From assembly GCF_003611035.1 (NCBI RefSeq), contig NZ_CP030033.1, forward strand, positions 3,968,001-4,032,000: a stretch of DNA of 64,000 bases. The letters run 5' to 3'. Origin of the DNA: Cryobacterium soli (GTDB taxonomy: Bacteria; Actinomycetota; Actinomycetes; Actinomycetales; Microbacteriaceae). Of the stretch, positions 52,054 to 60,378 are shown piece by piece (the first letter of the stretch is position 1; every line of letters starts with the position of its first letter). The position numbers and the translations under genes are program-made. The notes under the pieces are model-generated. The model was given only the letters and a program-made list of their open reading frames with translations. It had not been told where the DNA came from and made no database searches.

Positions 52054-52344
52054 ATGCCGTCGTATCGCGTGACCATGACCATCGGGGCCCTGCAGCCGGG
52101 GGTGCGGCCGGATGCCGTGCTGCCCGCGGCTGCCGCGGCCGCCGCGGAACTCACGACAGTGGAGGCCTCCGATTTGGCCGTGGTGGCCGGATCGGCCCGC
52201 GTCACCGTGCGGTTCACCGCCGACGACGGCGACCTGGCGTTGGCCATCGGGGAGCACGTCGTGGCGACGACCCGGCAGGTGGCCGTCCCGGCGACCTGGC
52301 TGGTCACCGAACGGGTGAAGGGGCGCTGGCTGCCGGTGCGCTGA
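52054..52344 (+). CDS. Small hypothetical protein
   Basis: 96 residues, starting 19 bases after menC. The sequence MPSYRVTMTIGALQPGVRPD and RVTVRFTADDGDLALAIGEH looks like a compact beta-rich domain with a basic end; it is about 30 percent alanine and valine. No family is recognised. Codon use fits a real gene, and its last 41 bases overlap the end of the DUF429 gene on the other strand. Confidence 0.6.
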   Translation: MPSYRVTMTIGALQPGVRPDAVLPAAAAAAAELTTVEASDLAVVAGSARVTVRFTADDGDLALAIGEHVVATTRQVAVPATWLVTERVKGRWLPVR

Positions 52345-53203
52345 CACCTGCGGTGGCGGCCAGCGCGCTCGCCCGCTCCCGGTCCTCGCCGCGGCGCTGT
52401 TCCGGGCGGGCCGGCGCGATGATGGTGCCCCGGCGGCCGTCGACCACGAGCGGGTCGGCCGCGCCGAGCACCTGGCTGCGCGCCACACCGTGCCGGTGCC
52501 AGAGCGAGGCCGTCCACGCGCTCAGCAGGGCGTCGATGAGATCCTCGCGGTGCTTGTACGCCGCGTCCGTCAGCGGCGTCGGCTCGGTCACCAACCGGTC
52601 GGCGGCCTCGTGCGTGCTCAGGTCCAGCGGGGGAGTGGCGGTGCCGAGCCGCCACATCCGTTCGATGAGGTCGTCGCACACGACGGCCCTGGCAGCTCGG
52701 CGTTCGACGATCGGCAAGGACGACCCCATCCGCTTGTACCGCGGCCGCACGGCGTCGTAGCCGAACTCCGCGGCGCCCACCAGGGTCGTGTACGGATAGC
52801 ACTCGAAAAAACTCGACGTGTGCGCGGCGACCGGGTCGAGCCCGTCGGTGTAGGTCCAGCCGAGCTTTTCGAGCCGGCCGCGCAGGGTGACGCCGCCCAG
52901 TCGCGGCAGCGCCTGGTTCGAGGCGTTGGCCGACACCTTCCAGCGGCCGTACCGGGAGCCGGTCTCCCTCTCGCAGTCCCGCATGCCGGTCGGGTTGTTC
53001 ACCACCAACGGTGCGTCCACCGCCAGCACCGACCCGGGTTCGGCCACGGACTGCACCCAGTGAACGACCTCGTCGATACCGCGCGCCCACCCCGCGTCGA
53101 GCACCCGGCCCGTCTCGTCGATGCAGGCCAGCCCGCTCTCGTTCGCCGGTTTCGTCGCCGTGCCTTCCGCCCAAGCCAGATCCACCCCGAGGAATCGCGT
53201 CAT
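52304..53203 (-). CDS. DUF429 family protein
   Basis: 299 residues. The start TRFLGVDLAWAEGTATKPAN with VLAVDAPLVVNNPTGMRDCE is the DUF429 signature, an RNase H-like fold with conserved acidic residues (VDLAW, VDAPL) that suggests a nuclease or nucleotide-binding role; SSFFECYPYTTLVG is also conserved. No function is known to me. A Ser/Ala-rich tail ends the chain and overlaps the neighbouring small gene. Confidence 0.85.
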   Translation of the reverse strand: MTRFLGVDLAWAEGTATKPANESGLACIDETGRVLDAGWARGIDEVVHWVQSVAEPGSVLAVDAPLVVNNPTGMRDCERETGSRYGRWKVSANASNQALPRLGGVTLRGRLEKLGWTYTDGLDPVAAHTSSFFECYPYTTLVGAAEFGYDAVRPRYKRMGSSLPIVERRAARAVVCDDLIERMWRLGTATPPLDLSTHEAADRLVTEPTPLTDAAYKHREDLIDALLSAWTASLWHRHGVARSQVLGAADPLVVDGRRGTIIAPARPEQRRGEDRERASALAATAGVSAPAASAPSPVR

Positions 53204-53304
53204 GGCTCATAGATAGCATGCGGCGATGACCACGGGAAGAGCAGGCGTAGGCTCTTCAGGTTGCCCACAGGACAGCATCACCAGCGAACACGGGAGAATT
53301 GGCA

Positions 53305-54798
53305 ATGAGCAAGACGACGAAACCGTCTGGAAACGGGCCGTCAACAGGTAATCAGTCCGGGGTTGCCCCCGGCACGAACCGGAAGGTCATCGCGCTGGCC
53401 ATCGCCGGCGCGTTCGGCGGCTTCCTCTTCGGATTCGATTCCTCCGTGATCAACGGCGCGGTCGAAGCCATCAAGGGCCAGTTCGGCCTCACCGAGGCCA
53501 TCACCGGTTTCGCCGTGGCCAGCGCCCTGCTCGGCGCCGCGACCGGCGCCTTCCTCGGCGGACGCCTGGCCGACAGGTTCGGGCGCATCCCCGTGATGCT
53601 CGTGGGCGCGATCGTATTCTTCGCCAGCTCGGTGGGCTCCGGGCTCGCCTTCGGCGTCGTCGACCTCATCGTCTGGCGGGTGCTCGGCGGTGTCGGCATC
53701 GGGCTGGCCTCTGTGGTCGCCCCGGCCTACATCGCCGAGATCTCGCCCCGGCAGATGCGCGGCCGCCTCGGCTCGCTGCAGCAGCTGGCGATCACCATCG
53801 GCATCTTCGCCGCCCTGCTCTCCGACGCCGTGTTCGCCACGACGGCCGGCGGGGCGAGCGAGATGTTCTGGTGGGGTCTGGAGGCGTGGCGCTGGATGTT
53901 CCTGGTCAGCGCCATCCCGGCGCTCATCTACGGCGTGATCGCGCTCCTGCTGCCGGAGTCGCCGCGTTACCTGGTGCTGCACGACAAGGAGCCGAAGGCT
54001 CGCGAGGTGCTCGCCAAGGTGTGGCCGAACGGCGACGTGGACCGGGAGATCCGCGACATGAAGAAGTCGATCGACGAGGACCTTAAGGCCAAGCGCACCG
54101 GCACGCTGCGCGGACCGGTCTTCGGCCTCAAGCCCATCGTCTGGATCGGCATCACCCTGTCGGTGTTCCAGCAGTTCGTGGGCATCAACGTGATCTTCTA
54201 CTACTCCACCACCCTGTGGAGTGCCGTGGGCTTCGAGGAGTCCAGCTCGCTGGCCATCTCGGTGGCCACCTCGGTCACGAACATCCTGGTCACCCTGGTG
54301 GCCATCGCCCTGGTCGACCGGATCGGCCGCCGGCCCATCCTGCTCACCGGCTCCATCGGCATGACCGTGTCACTGGCCACCATGGCCATCGCGTTCAGCC
54401 AGTCGGTCATGACAGACGGCGAACTCGCCCTGCCCGGCGCCTGGGGCCCGATCGCCCTCGTCGCCGCGAACGTGTTCGTGATCTCCTTCGGCGCCTCCTG
54501 GGGCCCCGTCGTCTGGGTGCTGCTGGGCGAGATCTTCCCCAACACCATCCGTGCCAAGGCGCTCGGCCTGGCCGCTGCCGCACAGTGGATCGCGAACTTC
54601 CTGATCACGGTCACGTTCCCGCCCATGGCGGCGCTGTCCCTGCCGCTCACCTACGGCATGTACGCACTCTTTGCCGGTCTGTCGTTCCTCTTCGTGCTCA
54701 CCAAGGTTCCCGAGACCAACGGCATGTCGCTCGACGAGGCCAACACCCTGCTGCCGCACAAGAACGCGGCCAAGAAGAAGGCGAAGCTGCGGCGCTAG
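53305..54798 (+). CDS. MFS sugar porter
   Basis: 497 residues from the ATG at 53305, with GGGAGA 7 bases upstream. Twelve membrane segments and the sugar-porter signatures: GGFLFGFDSSVINGAV, GRLADRFGRIPVMLVG, IAEISPRQMRGRLGSLQQLA, LLPESPRYLV, QQFVGINVIFYYSTTLW and VPETNGMSLDE. This is the group of GalP, XylE and IolT, i.e. proton symport of hexoses, pentoses or inositol; the substrate cannot be read. Its stop abuts that of the converging rnhA gene with no base between. Confidence 0.93.
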   Translation: MSKTTKPSGNGPSTGNQSGVAPGTNRKVIALAIAGAFGGFLFGFDSSVINGAVEAIKGQFGLTEAITGFAVASALLGAATGAFLGGRLADRFGRIPVMLVGAIVFFASSVGSGLAFGVVDLIVWRVLGGVGIGLASVVAPAYIAEISPRQMRGRLGSLQQLAITIGIFAALLSDAVFATTAGGASEMFWWGLEAWRWMFLVSAIPALIYGVIALLLPESPRYLVLHDKEPKAREVLAKVWPNGDVDREIRDMKKSIDEDLKAKRTGTLRGPVFGLKPIVWIGITLSVFQQFVGINVIFYYSTTLWSAVGFEESSSLAISVATSVTNILVTLVAIALVDRIGRRPILLTGSIGMTVSLATMAIAFSQSVMTDGELALPGAWGPIALVAANVFVISFGASWGPVVWVLLGEIFPNTIRAKALGLAAAAQWIANFLITVTFPPMAALSLPLTYGMYALFAGLSFLFVLTKVPETNGMSLDEANTLLPHKNAAKKKAKLRR

Positions 54799-55488
54799 TC
54801 AGATCAGGTCGCGGAGCAGTTCCTCGGGGCTGACGCCGCGGGTGCTCGCCCGGCGCGTGAGTCGGGCGAGCTCCTCGGCGCTCAGCGCCACCTGCACCGA
54901 GTGCGGCCGGTCGACCTCCAGGTCGAACAGGCCCAGATCGGCGGATGCGCGGGGCGCGGTGCTCGTCACGGGCGCGGCCTTCGTCGGCGCGGCCGTGACC
55001 GGGGCGGCCTTCGGTGCCGGCCCGCCGGCCACGAAGCCGGGCCCGGTGGGGATCGCGGAGCCCCGCTGGTACGCCTCCGACACCGCCCGGGCGCGGGAGT
55101 CCGCGGCCTCGTTGAGCGGGTGGTTGGCGTGGCCCTTGACCCATTCGAACCGGTACCGGCGGCCCACGAGGGCCTCGTCGATCTCCTGCAGCAGCTCGAG
55201 GTTCATCACGGCCTTGCCGTCGGCCTTGCGCCAGCCCTTGGCCTTCCAGCCGCGCATCCACTTGGTCACCGAGTTGATCACGTACTGGCTGTCGCAGAGC
55301 ACGAGCAGGTCGTCGTCGACGTGTGCGGTGGCGCGGAACAGTTCGAGGACGGCCTTGAGCTCGCCCTGGTTGTTCGTGGCGTGCTTCCAACCGCCGGCAG
55401 CCCAGTTGTTGTCGTCGATGTACCAGGCCCACCCGGCCGGTCCGGGGTTTCCGAGGGCGGATCCGTCTGCGGCGGCGGTGATAGTCAT
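54799..55488 (-). CDS. rnhA: Ribonuclease HI with C-terminal extension
   Basis: 229 residues. The RNase H domain (1-150) has AADGSALGNPGPAGWAW (first Asp), ATNNQGELKAVLEL (Glu), VLCDSQYVINSVTKWMRGWK (Asp) and VKGHANHPLNEAADSRARA (last Asp), so it should cut the RNA strand of RNA:DNA hybrids. The 80-residue extension has an Ala/Pro/Thr-rich linker and a short helical end, SVQVALSAEELARLTRRAST then RGVSPEELLRDLI, reminiscent of a small DNA-binding ribbon-helix-helix-like or regulatory piece. Confidence 0.92.
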   Translation of the reverse strand: MTITAAADGSALGNPGPAGWAWYIDDNNWAAGGWKHATNNQGELKAVLELFRATAHVDDDLLVLCDSQYVINSVTKWMRGWKAKGWRKADGKAVMNLELLQEIDEALVGRRYRFEWVKGHANHPLNEAADSRARAVSEAYQRGSAIPTGPGFVAGGPAPKAAPVTAAPTKAAPVTSTAPRASADLGLFDLEVDRPHSVQVALSAEELARLTRRASTRGVSPEELLRDLI

Positions 55489-55517
55489 GGATCCAGTCTG
55501 TCAGGCCGCGGCTGCTC

Positions 55518-56918
55518 TCACTCCCGCTCGGCGGCCGTCACCTGGGCCAGCGCGCGGGCAACGGCGTCGACGGAGACGGCCACGTCGGCGGCATCCGTCG
55601 TCCAATTGCTCACCGAGATGCGCAGCACCGCCCGACCGGACCAGGCCGATCCGCTCATCCACACGGTGCCGTCCTCGATGAGGGTCTGCGTCACCCGGCG
55701 GGTGCGGTCGTCGGTGCCGAACGCGACCGACACCTGGGTGAACACCACGTCGTTGAGCACCTCGACGCCGGGCAGCGCGGCCAGAGCGTCGGCGAGTGCC
55801 CTGGCGTTGTCGGCGAGGCCCTCGACGAGCGCCACGGTGCCGCTGCGGCCCAGCGACCGCAGGGCCGCCCAGACCGGAACACCGCGTGCGCGCCTGGACA
55901 GTTCGGGCACCAGCTCCATGGGGTCGGCGGCGCCGGCGTCATCCGTCACGAAGTAGCTGGTCTCTGCCCCGAACGCCGCCCGCAGGGCGTCCGGGTCTGC
56001 CACCACGGCGATGCCGCAGTCGTAGGGAACGTTGAGGGTTTTGTGCGCATCCGTCGCCCAGGAATCGGCGGTGTCCAGACCGTCGAGCGCCGCCGTCCAG
56101 CGGGGGCTCGCTGCCGCCCACAGCCCGAAGGCGCCGTCGACGTGCACCCAGGCTCCAGCGTCGTGGGCCAGGCGGATGCACTCGCGCATCGGGTCGAAGG
56201 CGCCCGAGTGCAGGTTGCCGGCCTGCAGCACGACCAGGCAGGGCCCGGTAACCGCCGACAGCGCCTCCGCCAGGGCGTCGGGACGGATGCGCCCCTGCGC
56301 GTCAGCGGAGACGAGGGTCGGTTCGCCCAGGCCCAGGTAGCGCAGGGCGAGGAGCACCGAGATGTGCACCTCGGCGCCCGCGAGCACCGACACCCGGGGC
56401 GCTCCCGTGAGGCCGTCCCGGTTGAGGTCCCACCCGGCCGCGTGCAGCACAGAGCCCCGTCCGGCGGCGAGTCCGACAAAATTGGCCATCGTGCCGCCGG
56501 TGGTGAAACCCACCGCGCCCGAGGCCGGCAGGTGCAGCAGGTCGAGGATCCAGGCGCCCGCCCGTTCCTCGATGGCAGCCGTGGCCGGTGTCGCGTAGCG
56601 CAGCCCGCCGTTCTGGTCCCATGCGCTCACCAGCCAGTCGGCGGACAGTGCGGCCGGCAGCGTGCCGCCCATCACCCAGCCGAAGAAGCGTCCGGAGCCG
56701 ATGGCCATGAGGCCGGGTTCGGCCAGCGTGGCCAGTTCGGAGACCACCGCTGCAGGATCGGCGGGCCCGTCGGGCAGGGGCCGGTCGAAGGCGGCCGCCA
56801 GTTTCTCGACGGGCTGTGCGGGTTTCACGGGCCGGGTCGGCAGCGAGTCCAGCCACTCCTGTGCCGAACGGACCGCCTGCTCGAGGGGCGCCCGGTACTC
56901 GTCCGGCCGGAATGTCAT
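55518..56918 (-). CDS. Pyridoxal-phosphate-dependent decarboxylase
   Basis: 466 residues of the group II decarboxylase fold (fold type I). SWATDAHKTLNVPYDCGIAV holds the lysine that binds PLP, GFTTGGTMANFVGLAAGRG the phosphate-binding loop, and GAWVHVDGAFGLWAAASPRW the Asp that contacts the ring nitrogen. Relatives act on aromatic amino acids, glutamate, diaminobutyrate or cysteine sulfinate; many actinobacterial copies are annotated only as aminotransferase or decarboxylase. The substrate cannot be decided. It stands alone on the minus strand. Confidence 0.88.
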   Translation of the reverse strand: MTFRPDEYRAPLEQAVRSAQEWLDSLPTRPVKPAQPVEKLAAAFDRPLPDGPADPAAVVSELATLAEPGLMAIGSGRFFGWVMGGTLPAALSADWLVSAWDQNGGLRYATPATAAIEERAGAWILDLLHLPASGAVGFTTGGTMANFVGLAAGRGSVLHAAGWDLNRDGLTGAPRVSVLAGAEVHISVLLALRYLGLGEPTLVSADAQGRIRPDALAEALSAVTGPCLVVLQAGNLHSGAFDPMRECIRLAHDAGAWVHVDGAFGLWAAASPRWTAALDGLDTADSWATDAHKTLNVPYDCGIAVVADPDALRAAFGAETSYFVTDDAGAADPMELVPELSRRARGVPVWAALRSLGRSGTVALVEGLADNARALADALAALPGVEVLNDVVFTQVSVAFGTDDRTRRVTQTLIEDGTVWMSGSAWSGRAVLRISVSNWTTDAADVAVSVDAVARALAQVTAAERE

Positions 56919-56961
56919 GCGGTCACCATACCCCCGCCTGCGCGCTGCGCGCCCGACCGAT

Positions 56962-58140
56962 TCAGCCCTGGATGCAGGCGCCGGAGCTCACCGCGGCGGA
57001 CAGGCTCGCGGCCTGGTCGACCACCGGGGTCACCTCGTCCATCGCCAGGGCGTAGCCCACGTTGGCGGTGGTGGCGGCCTTGGCGAAGATCACGCCGGCC
57101 ACCTGGCCGTTGACGCTGAGCAGCGGCCCGCCCGATTCGCCCTGCTGGACATCGGCGGCGAGGGTGTACACGGAGCGTTCGGTGGGGGACTGGCCGTAGA
57201 TGTCGGCGACGAGCACCGAGGCCACCGACATCACCCGGGCCGGGTCGGAGTCGAACGGTCCGCCGAACGGGTAGCCGAGGCTGACGGCCTCGGCGTCCAC
57301 CGGGAGGTTGCCCTGCAGGGTCAGCGGAGCGGCGGTGAGTCCCGGCACATTGATGAGTGCGAGGTCGTCCACCGGGTCGAAGTAGACGATCTCACCGGTG
57401 AGCGCACCCGATCCCGGTACCTCGACGACGGCGTCGGTGACACCGGCGACGACGTGAGCATTGGTGAGCACGCGCTCGGGCGCGACGACGAACCCGGAGC
57501 CGGACTGGCTCTGACCGCAGGCCACCGCGTTGCCCGTGATGCGCAGCACCGACTGGGCCGCCGTGTCGAGGGCGGCGTTGTCCAGCTGGGCGTCCGGCAG
57601 GGTGGGGCTCTGCCCGCCGAACGCATCCGTGATGCGGGGCAGACCGTCGTCGACGACGGTGGAACGCAGTTGCGCGAGGAAGCTCTTGACGGGATCCGGT
57701 GTGACCGAGTCGATGGTGCGCACCACGCCGGAGGAGGCGATGGCGGAGGTGAGCACCGGGATGCCGAGGGCGCCCACGCTGAACGCGACCATCGACATCA
57801 CCGCGGCGGCCGCGGCGACGCCGATGACGGCGCCGAAGAGCCTGTCGACGCCGCGCAGCTTGCGGGGTGTTCGGCGGCGCAGGGCCAGTCCGATGGACTC
57901 GCCGACCGTGAGACCGACGATGACGAGGATCAGCGCGGCGGCGATGGACGCCGGTGTGCGCCACTCGGCGGCGGTCACCCACGTGGGCACGAGGGGCACC
58001 ACGAAGTAGGCGGCCACGGCCCCGGCCACCAGGCCCAGGATGCCGCTGATGCTGCCGATGAGTCCGCTGCGGTACCCGGCCACCAGGCTGGAGACGAGCA
58101 GGATCACCAGGATCACGTCGAGGATGGCCGAACCCTGCAT
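56962..58140 (-). CDS. marP: MarP-like membrane serine protease
   Basis: 392 residues. Four N-terminal membrane segments (CvpA-like, starting AILDVILVILLVSSLVAGYR) are followed by a periplasmic trypsin-like domain with RVLTNAHVVAGV (His), DPVDDLALINV (Asp) and DVQQGESGGPLLSVNGQ (Ser). Cysteines in AVACGQSQSG and at the very end (SGACIQG) match the disulfide that activates MarP of Mycobacterium tuberculosis, a protease needed for acid and oxidative stress survival. Gene symbol by domain order and disulfide; orthology is inferred. Confidence 0.88.
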   Translation of the reverse strand: MQGSAILDVILVILLVSSLVAGYRSGLIGSISGILGLVAGAVAAYFVVPLVPTWVTAAEWRTPASIAAALILVIVGLTVGESIGLALRRRTPRKLRGVDRLFGAVIGVAAAAAVMSMVAFSVGALGIPVLTSAIASSGVVRTIDSVTPDPVKSFLAQLRSTVVDDGLPRITDAFGGQSPTLPDAQLDNAALDTAAQSVLRITGNAVACGQSQSGSGFVVAPERVLTNAHVVAGVTDAVVEVPGSGALTGEIVYFDPVDDLALINVPGLTAAPLTLQGNLPVDAEAVSLGYPFGGPFDSDPARVMSVASVLVADIYGQSPTERSVYTLAADVQQGESGGPLLSVNGQVAGVIFAKAATTANVGYALAMDEVTPVVDQAASLSAAVSSGACIQG

Positions 58141-58207
58141 GCACGCTCCACTGTTGTCGGGTCTCGCGGGCGAGCTGCCGGGTGCGAGGATTGTGTCTCG
58201 AGCCTAA

Positions 58208-58222
58208 GCGCAGAATCTGCGC
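58208..58222. promoter_or_regulatory. Short perfect palindrome upstream of marP
   Basis: GCGCAGA and TCTGCGC flank a single base, a 15-base palindrome 68 bases before marP and just after the oxidoreductase operon. With no loop to speak of it is more like an operator than a terminator. Confidence 0.35.
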
Positions 58223-58230
58223 GTTCGCCG

Positions 58231-58536
58231 CTAGGGGCGCTCGAGCGTGAGGAAGCTCACGCCGCGGAGATCGAGCCGCACCTGGCCGTCGGACTCCACC
58301 AGCCGGAGCAGGATCTCGGTGCACCCCGGACAGCGCAACAGCAGACCGTGCGAGCCCGGGTAACACCGGGCCATGGCCATCGCCCCGGTGCGGCCGCAAT
58401 GCGCGCACCGCCCGACGGCCGTGGTGATGTCGCCGACGAAGACCTCGCTCAGGGCGCCGGCGGCGGCGTTGCCGTCGAGATGCCCGTCGAGCTGCGCGTC
58501 GTCCGGGTTCGCGCCGACGACCTCGTCGCCGGTCAC
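58231..58536 (-). CDS. DUF6510 zinc-ribbon protein
   Basis: 101 residues with two CxxC pairs, GRCAHCGRTGAMAM and LLLRCPGCTEILLRLV, as in a zinc ribbon. This matches DUF6510, a small actinobacterial family of unknown function. It is the last gene of the molybdopterin protein-flavin reductase-DUF6510 operon; its ATG overlaps the reductase stop (ATGA), which suggests it helps that electron-transfer pair, for example as a metal- or protein-binding partner. Confidence 0.78.
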   Translation of the reverse strand: MTGDEVVGANPDDAQLDGHLDGNAAAGALSEVFVGDITTAVGRCAHCGRTGAMAMARCYPGSHGLLLRCPGCTEILLRLVESDGQVRLDLRGVSFLTLERP

Positions 58537-59279
58537 GGCGTGCCCCCGGTGCCGCCGTAGCGTTCGGTCTTGATCCGGTCGGCCGGGTAGCCGGCCTGCA
58601 CGAGCCAGTCGGCCACGGTCTCGACGAAGGCGGTGGCTCCGCAGATGAAGAACGCCGGGTTGTCCGAGACCGGCAGGATCGCGTCGAGCAGGGTCGGCGC
58701 ATCCAGCCGGCGGGGCGTCGTGCCGCTGCCGGCGGGAGCCTCGCGGGTGTAGACGTACGTCACGGTGAGCAGCGGCGACCGGGCGAGGTCGTCGAGTTCG
58801 GTGCCGTAGTAGGCCGAGGCGGGGCTCCGCACCGAGTAGAGCAGACGGAACGGTGCGGCGTACCCGTCTGCTGACCCGCCGACGCCGTGCGACCGGATCA
58901 TGGCCATCAGCGGCACCACCCCTGAGCCGCCGGCGATGAGCTGCACCGGGGCGGGATCGGCGGGGTTCCAGACGAACCAGCCGCCCACGGGGCCGCGCAC
59001 CTCGAGCTGGTCGCCGGCGGCCACCTGGTGCACGAGGTATGGCGAGACCTCGCCGTCAGCGAGTTCCTCCACGGTGAGCTCGAGCTCGTCGCCCGGCAAC
59101 GCGGACGCCACCGAGTAGGAGCGCACTGCGGTGTAGCCATCCGGGGCGGTGAGGCGCACGTCCACGTGCTGGCCGGGCCGGTGGCCGGTGAGGCCGGGCA
59201 GCCGCAGCCGCAGCGTGCGCGCCGTGCCGGTCTCCTGCCTCACCTCGATCACCTCCGCGACATTCCAACCGGTTCTCAC
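58533..59279 (-). CDS. Ferredoxin-NAD(P)H reductase-type flavoprotein
   Basis: 248 residues from a GTG at 59279 overlapping the upstream stop (GTGA); 34 further codons upstream lie inside the molybdopterin gene. RSYSVASALPGDELELTVEE (FAD-binding), LIAGGSGVVPLMAMIRSHGV and then FFICGATAFVETVADWLVQA (NAD(P)-binding, C-terminal) are those of the ferredoxin reductase superfamily. There is no iron-sulfur domain. It probably passes electrons between NAD(P)H and the molybdopterin protein encoded just before it. Confidence 0.9.
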   Translation of the reverse strand: MRTGWNVAEVIEVRQETGTARTLRLRLPGLTGHRPGQHVDVRLTAPDGYTAVRSYSVASALPGDELELTVEELADGEVSPYLVHQVAAGDQLEVRGPVGGWFVWNPADPAPVQLIAGGSGVVPLMAMIRSHGVGGSADGYAAPFRLLYSVRSPASAYYGTELDDLARSPLLTVTYVYTREAPAGSGTTPRRLDAPTLLDAILPVSDNPAFFICGATAFVETVADWLVQAGYPADRIKTERYGGTGGTP

Positions 59280-59869
59280 CAGTAGCGCTGTTCTTGCCAG
59301 GGGTCGCCGTACATGTGATACCCGTTGCTCTCCCAGAAACCGGGCTCGTCCTGGCGCAGCAGCTCCAGCCCGCGCACCCACTTGGCGCTCTTCCAGAAGT
59401 ACAGGTGCGGCACCAACAGGCGGGCGGGGCCGCCGTGGGCGGGCTCAAGGGCCTCGCCGTCGAACTGGTGGGCGATCCAGGCCTTGCCGCCCAGCAGATC
59501 ATCGAGGGGAACGTTGGTGGTGTACCCGCCGTAGGAATACGCCATGGTGAACTCGGCTTCGGATTCCACCGATTCGAAGAGCGTGTCTATCGAGACGCCC
59601 CGCCAGCTGGTGCCCAGCTTCGACCAACTCGTCACGCAGTGGATGTCGCGGGTCACGTCATCCTGTTTGAGGGCGAGGAACTCCTCCCAGTTCCACCGGT
59701 GCACCTGGCCTGTCTCGGTCGTGATGGTGAACTCCCACTCGGACGGTGCGATGCGCGGAGTGGGGCCGGCGGAGAGCACCGGGAAGCTTTCGGTGAGGTA
59801 CTGGCCGGGCGGCAGCGCCGGATCGTCGCGGCGGCGGCGACCGAAGAAGCCGGGGGAGACGATTCCCAT
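59276..59869 (-). CDS. Sulfite oxidase-like molybdopterin protein (YedY/MsrP-like core)
   Basis: 197 residues of the SUOX catalytic fold. RDIHCVTSWSKLGTSWRGVS holds the cysteine that binds molybdenum, YSYGGYTTNVPLDDLL and HGGPARLLVPHLYFWKSAKW bind the pterin, and the end GYHMYGDPWQEQRYW is conserved. There is no Tat signal: the start (GIVSPGFFGRRRRDDPA) is basic but not hydrophobic, so the protein appears cytoplasmic, unlike MsrP. It precedes a flavin reductase and DUF6510 in an overlapping operon. The substrate is unknown. Confidence 0.88.
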   Translation of the reverse strand: MGIVSPGFFGRRRRDDPALPPGQYLTESFPVLSAGPTPRIAPSEWEFTITTETGQVHRWNWEEFLALKQDDVTRDIHCVTSWSKLGTSWRGVSIDTLFESVESEAEFTMAYSYGGYTTNVPLDDLLGGKAWIAHQFDGEALEPAHGGPARLLVPHLYFWKSAKWVRGLELLRQDEPGFWESNGYHMYGDPWQEQRYW

Positions 59870-59908
59870 GGGGAGTCCTTTCGGGCCGTGGAAGTGGATG
59901 TCGGCAGC

Positions 59909-60334
59909 CTATTGGACGGGCGGCGTGTGGTCTACGGCAGGGCCGGTCGAGGTGTCATCGGCTTCGGCTTCGTAGGCCTGGTCCATCCACCACTCGGTGA
60001 ATTCGCTCGCGCGGCCGTCCGGTGCGAAGCGGATCACCCAGAGATTGCTGTAGACCGGGCCGGTGGCGTAGCGAGTGGTGCCCTGGATCACGCTCACCTC
60101 GGGCGTGACGGCCACGGCCTCCCAGTCGAAGTCGAAGGTGCCGGGTCCATCGGCCAGGTGCAGCCAGCCGTCGATGATCTTCTCCGGACCGACCCAGGGC
60201 TCCGCGTAGGGTTCGGTGCGATACCGGGCGTCGTCGGAGAAGAGCGCCCGGATCTCATCGGGTTCGTTGGAGGCCCAGGCCGCGACGTAGGCGCTCATCC
60301 ACTCGGCGAGGCGGGTGGTGGGCAGATCGGTCAT
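59909..60334 (-). CDS. NTF2-like (SnoaL-type) protein
   Basis: 141 residues of the NTF2/SnoaL cone fold: LAEWMSAYVAAWASNEPDEI, RALFSDDARYRTEPYAEPWV and WVIRFAPDGRASEFTEWWMD. Stand-alone NTF2-like proteins can be isomerases, cyclases or ligand-binding proteins; no catalytic pair can be assigned here. It lies 39 bases upstream of the oxidoreductase operon on the same strand and may be its first gene. Confidence 0.82.
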   Translation of the reverse strand: MTDLPTTRLAEWMSAYVAAWASNEPDEIRALFSDDARYRTEPYAEPWVGPEKIIDGWLHLADGPGTFDFDWEAVAVTPEVSVIQGTTRYATGPVYSNLWVIRFAPDGRASEFTEWWMDQAYEAEADDTSTGPAVDHTPPVQ

Positions 60335-60378
60335 GACACTGTCTTAGTCGCTTCGGCTGGTTTAGGCCAGCGCTGAGA

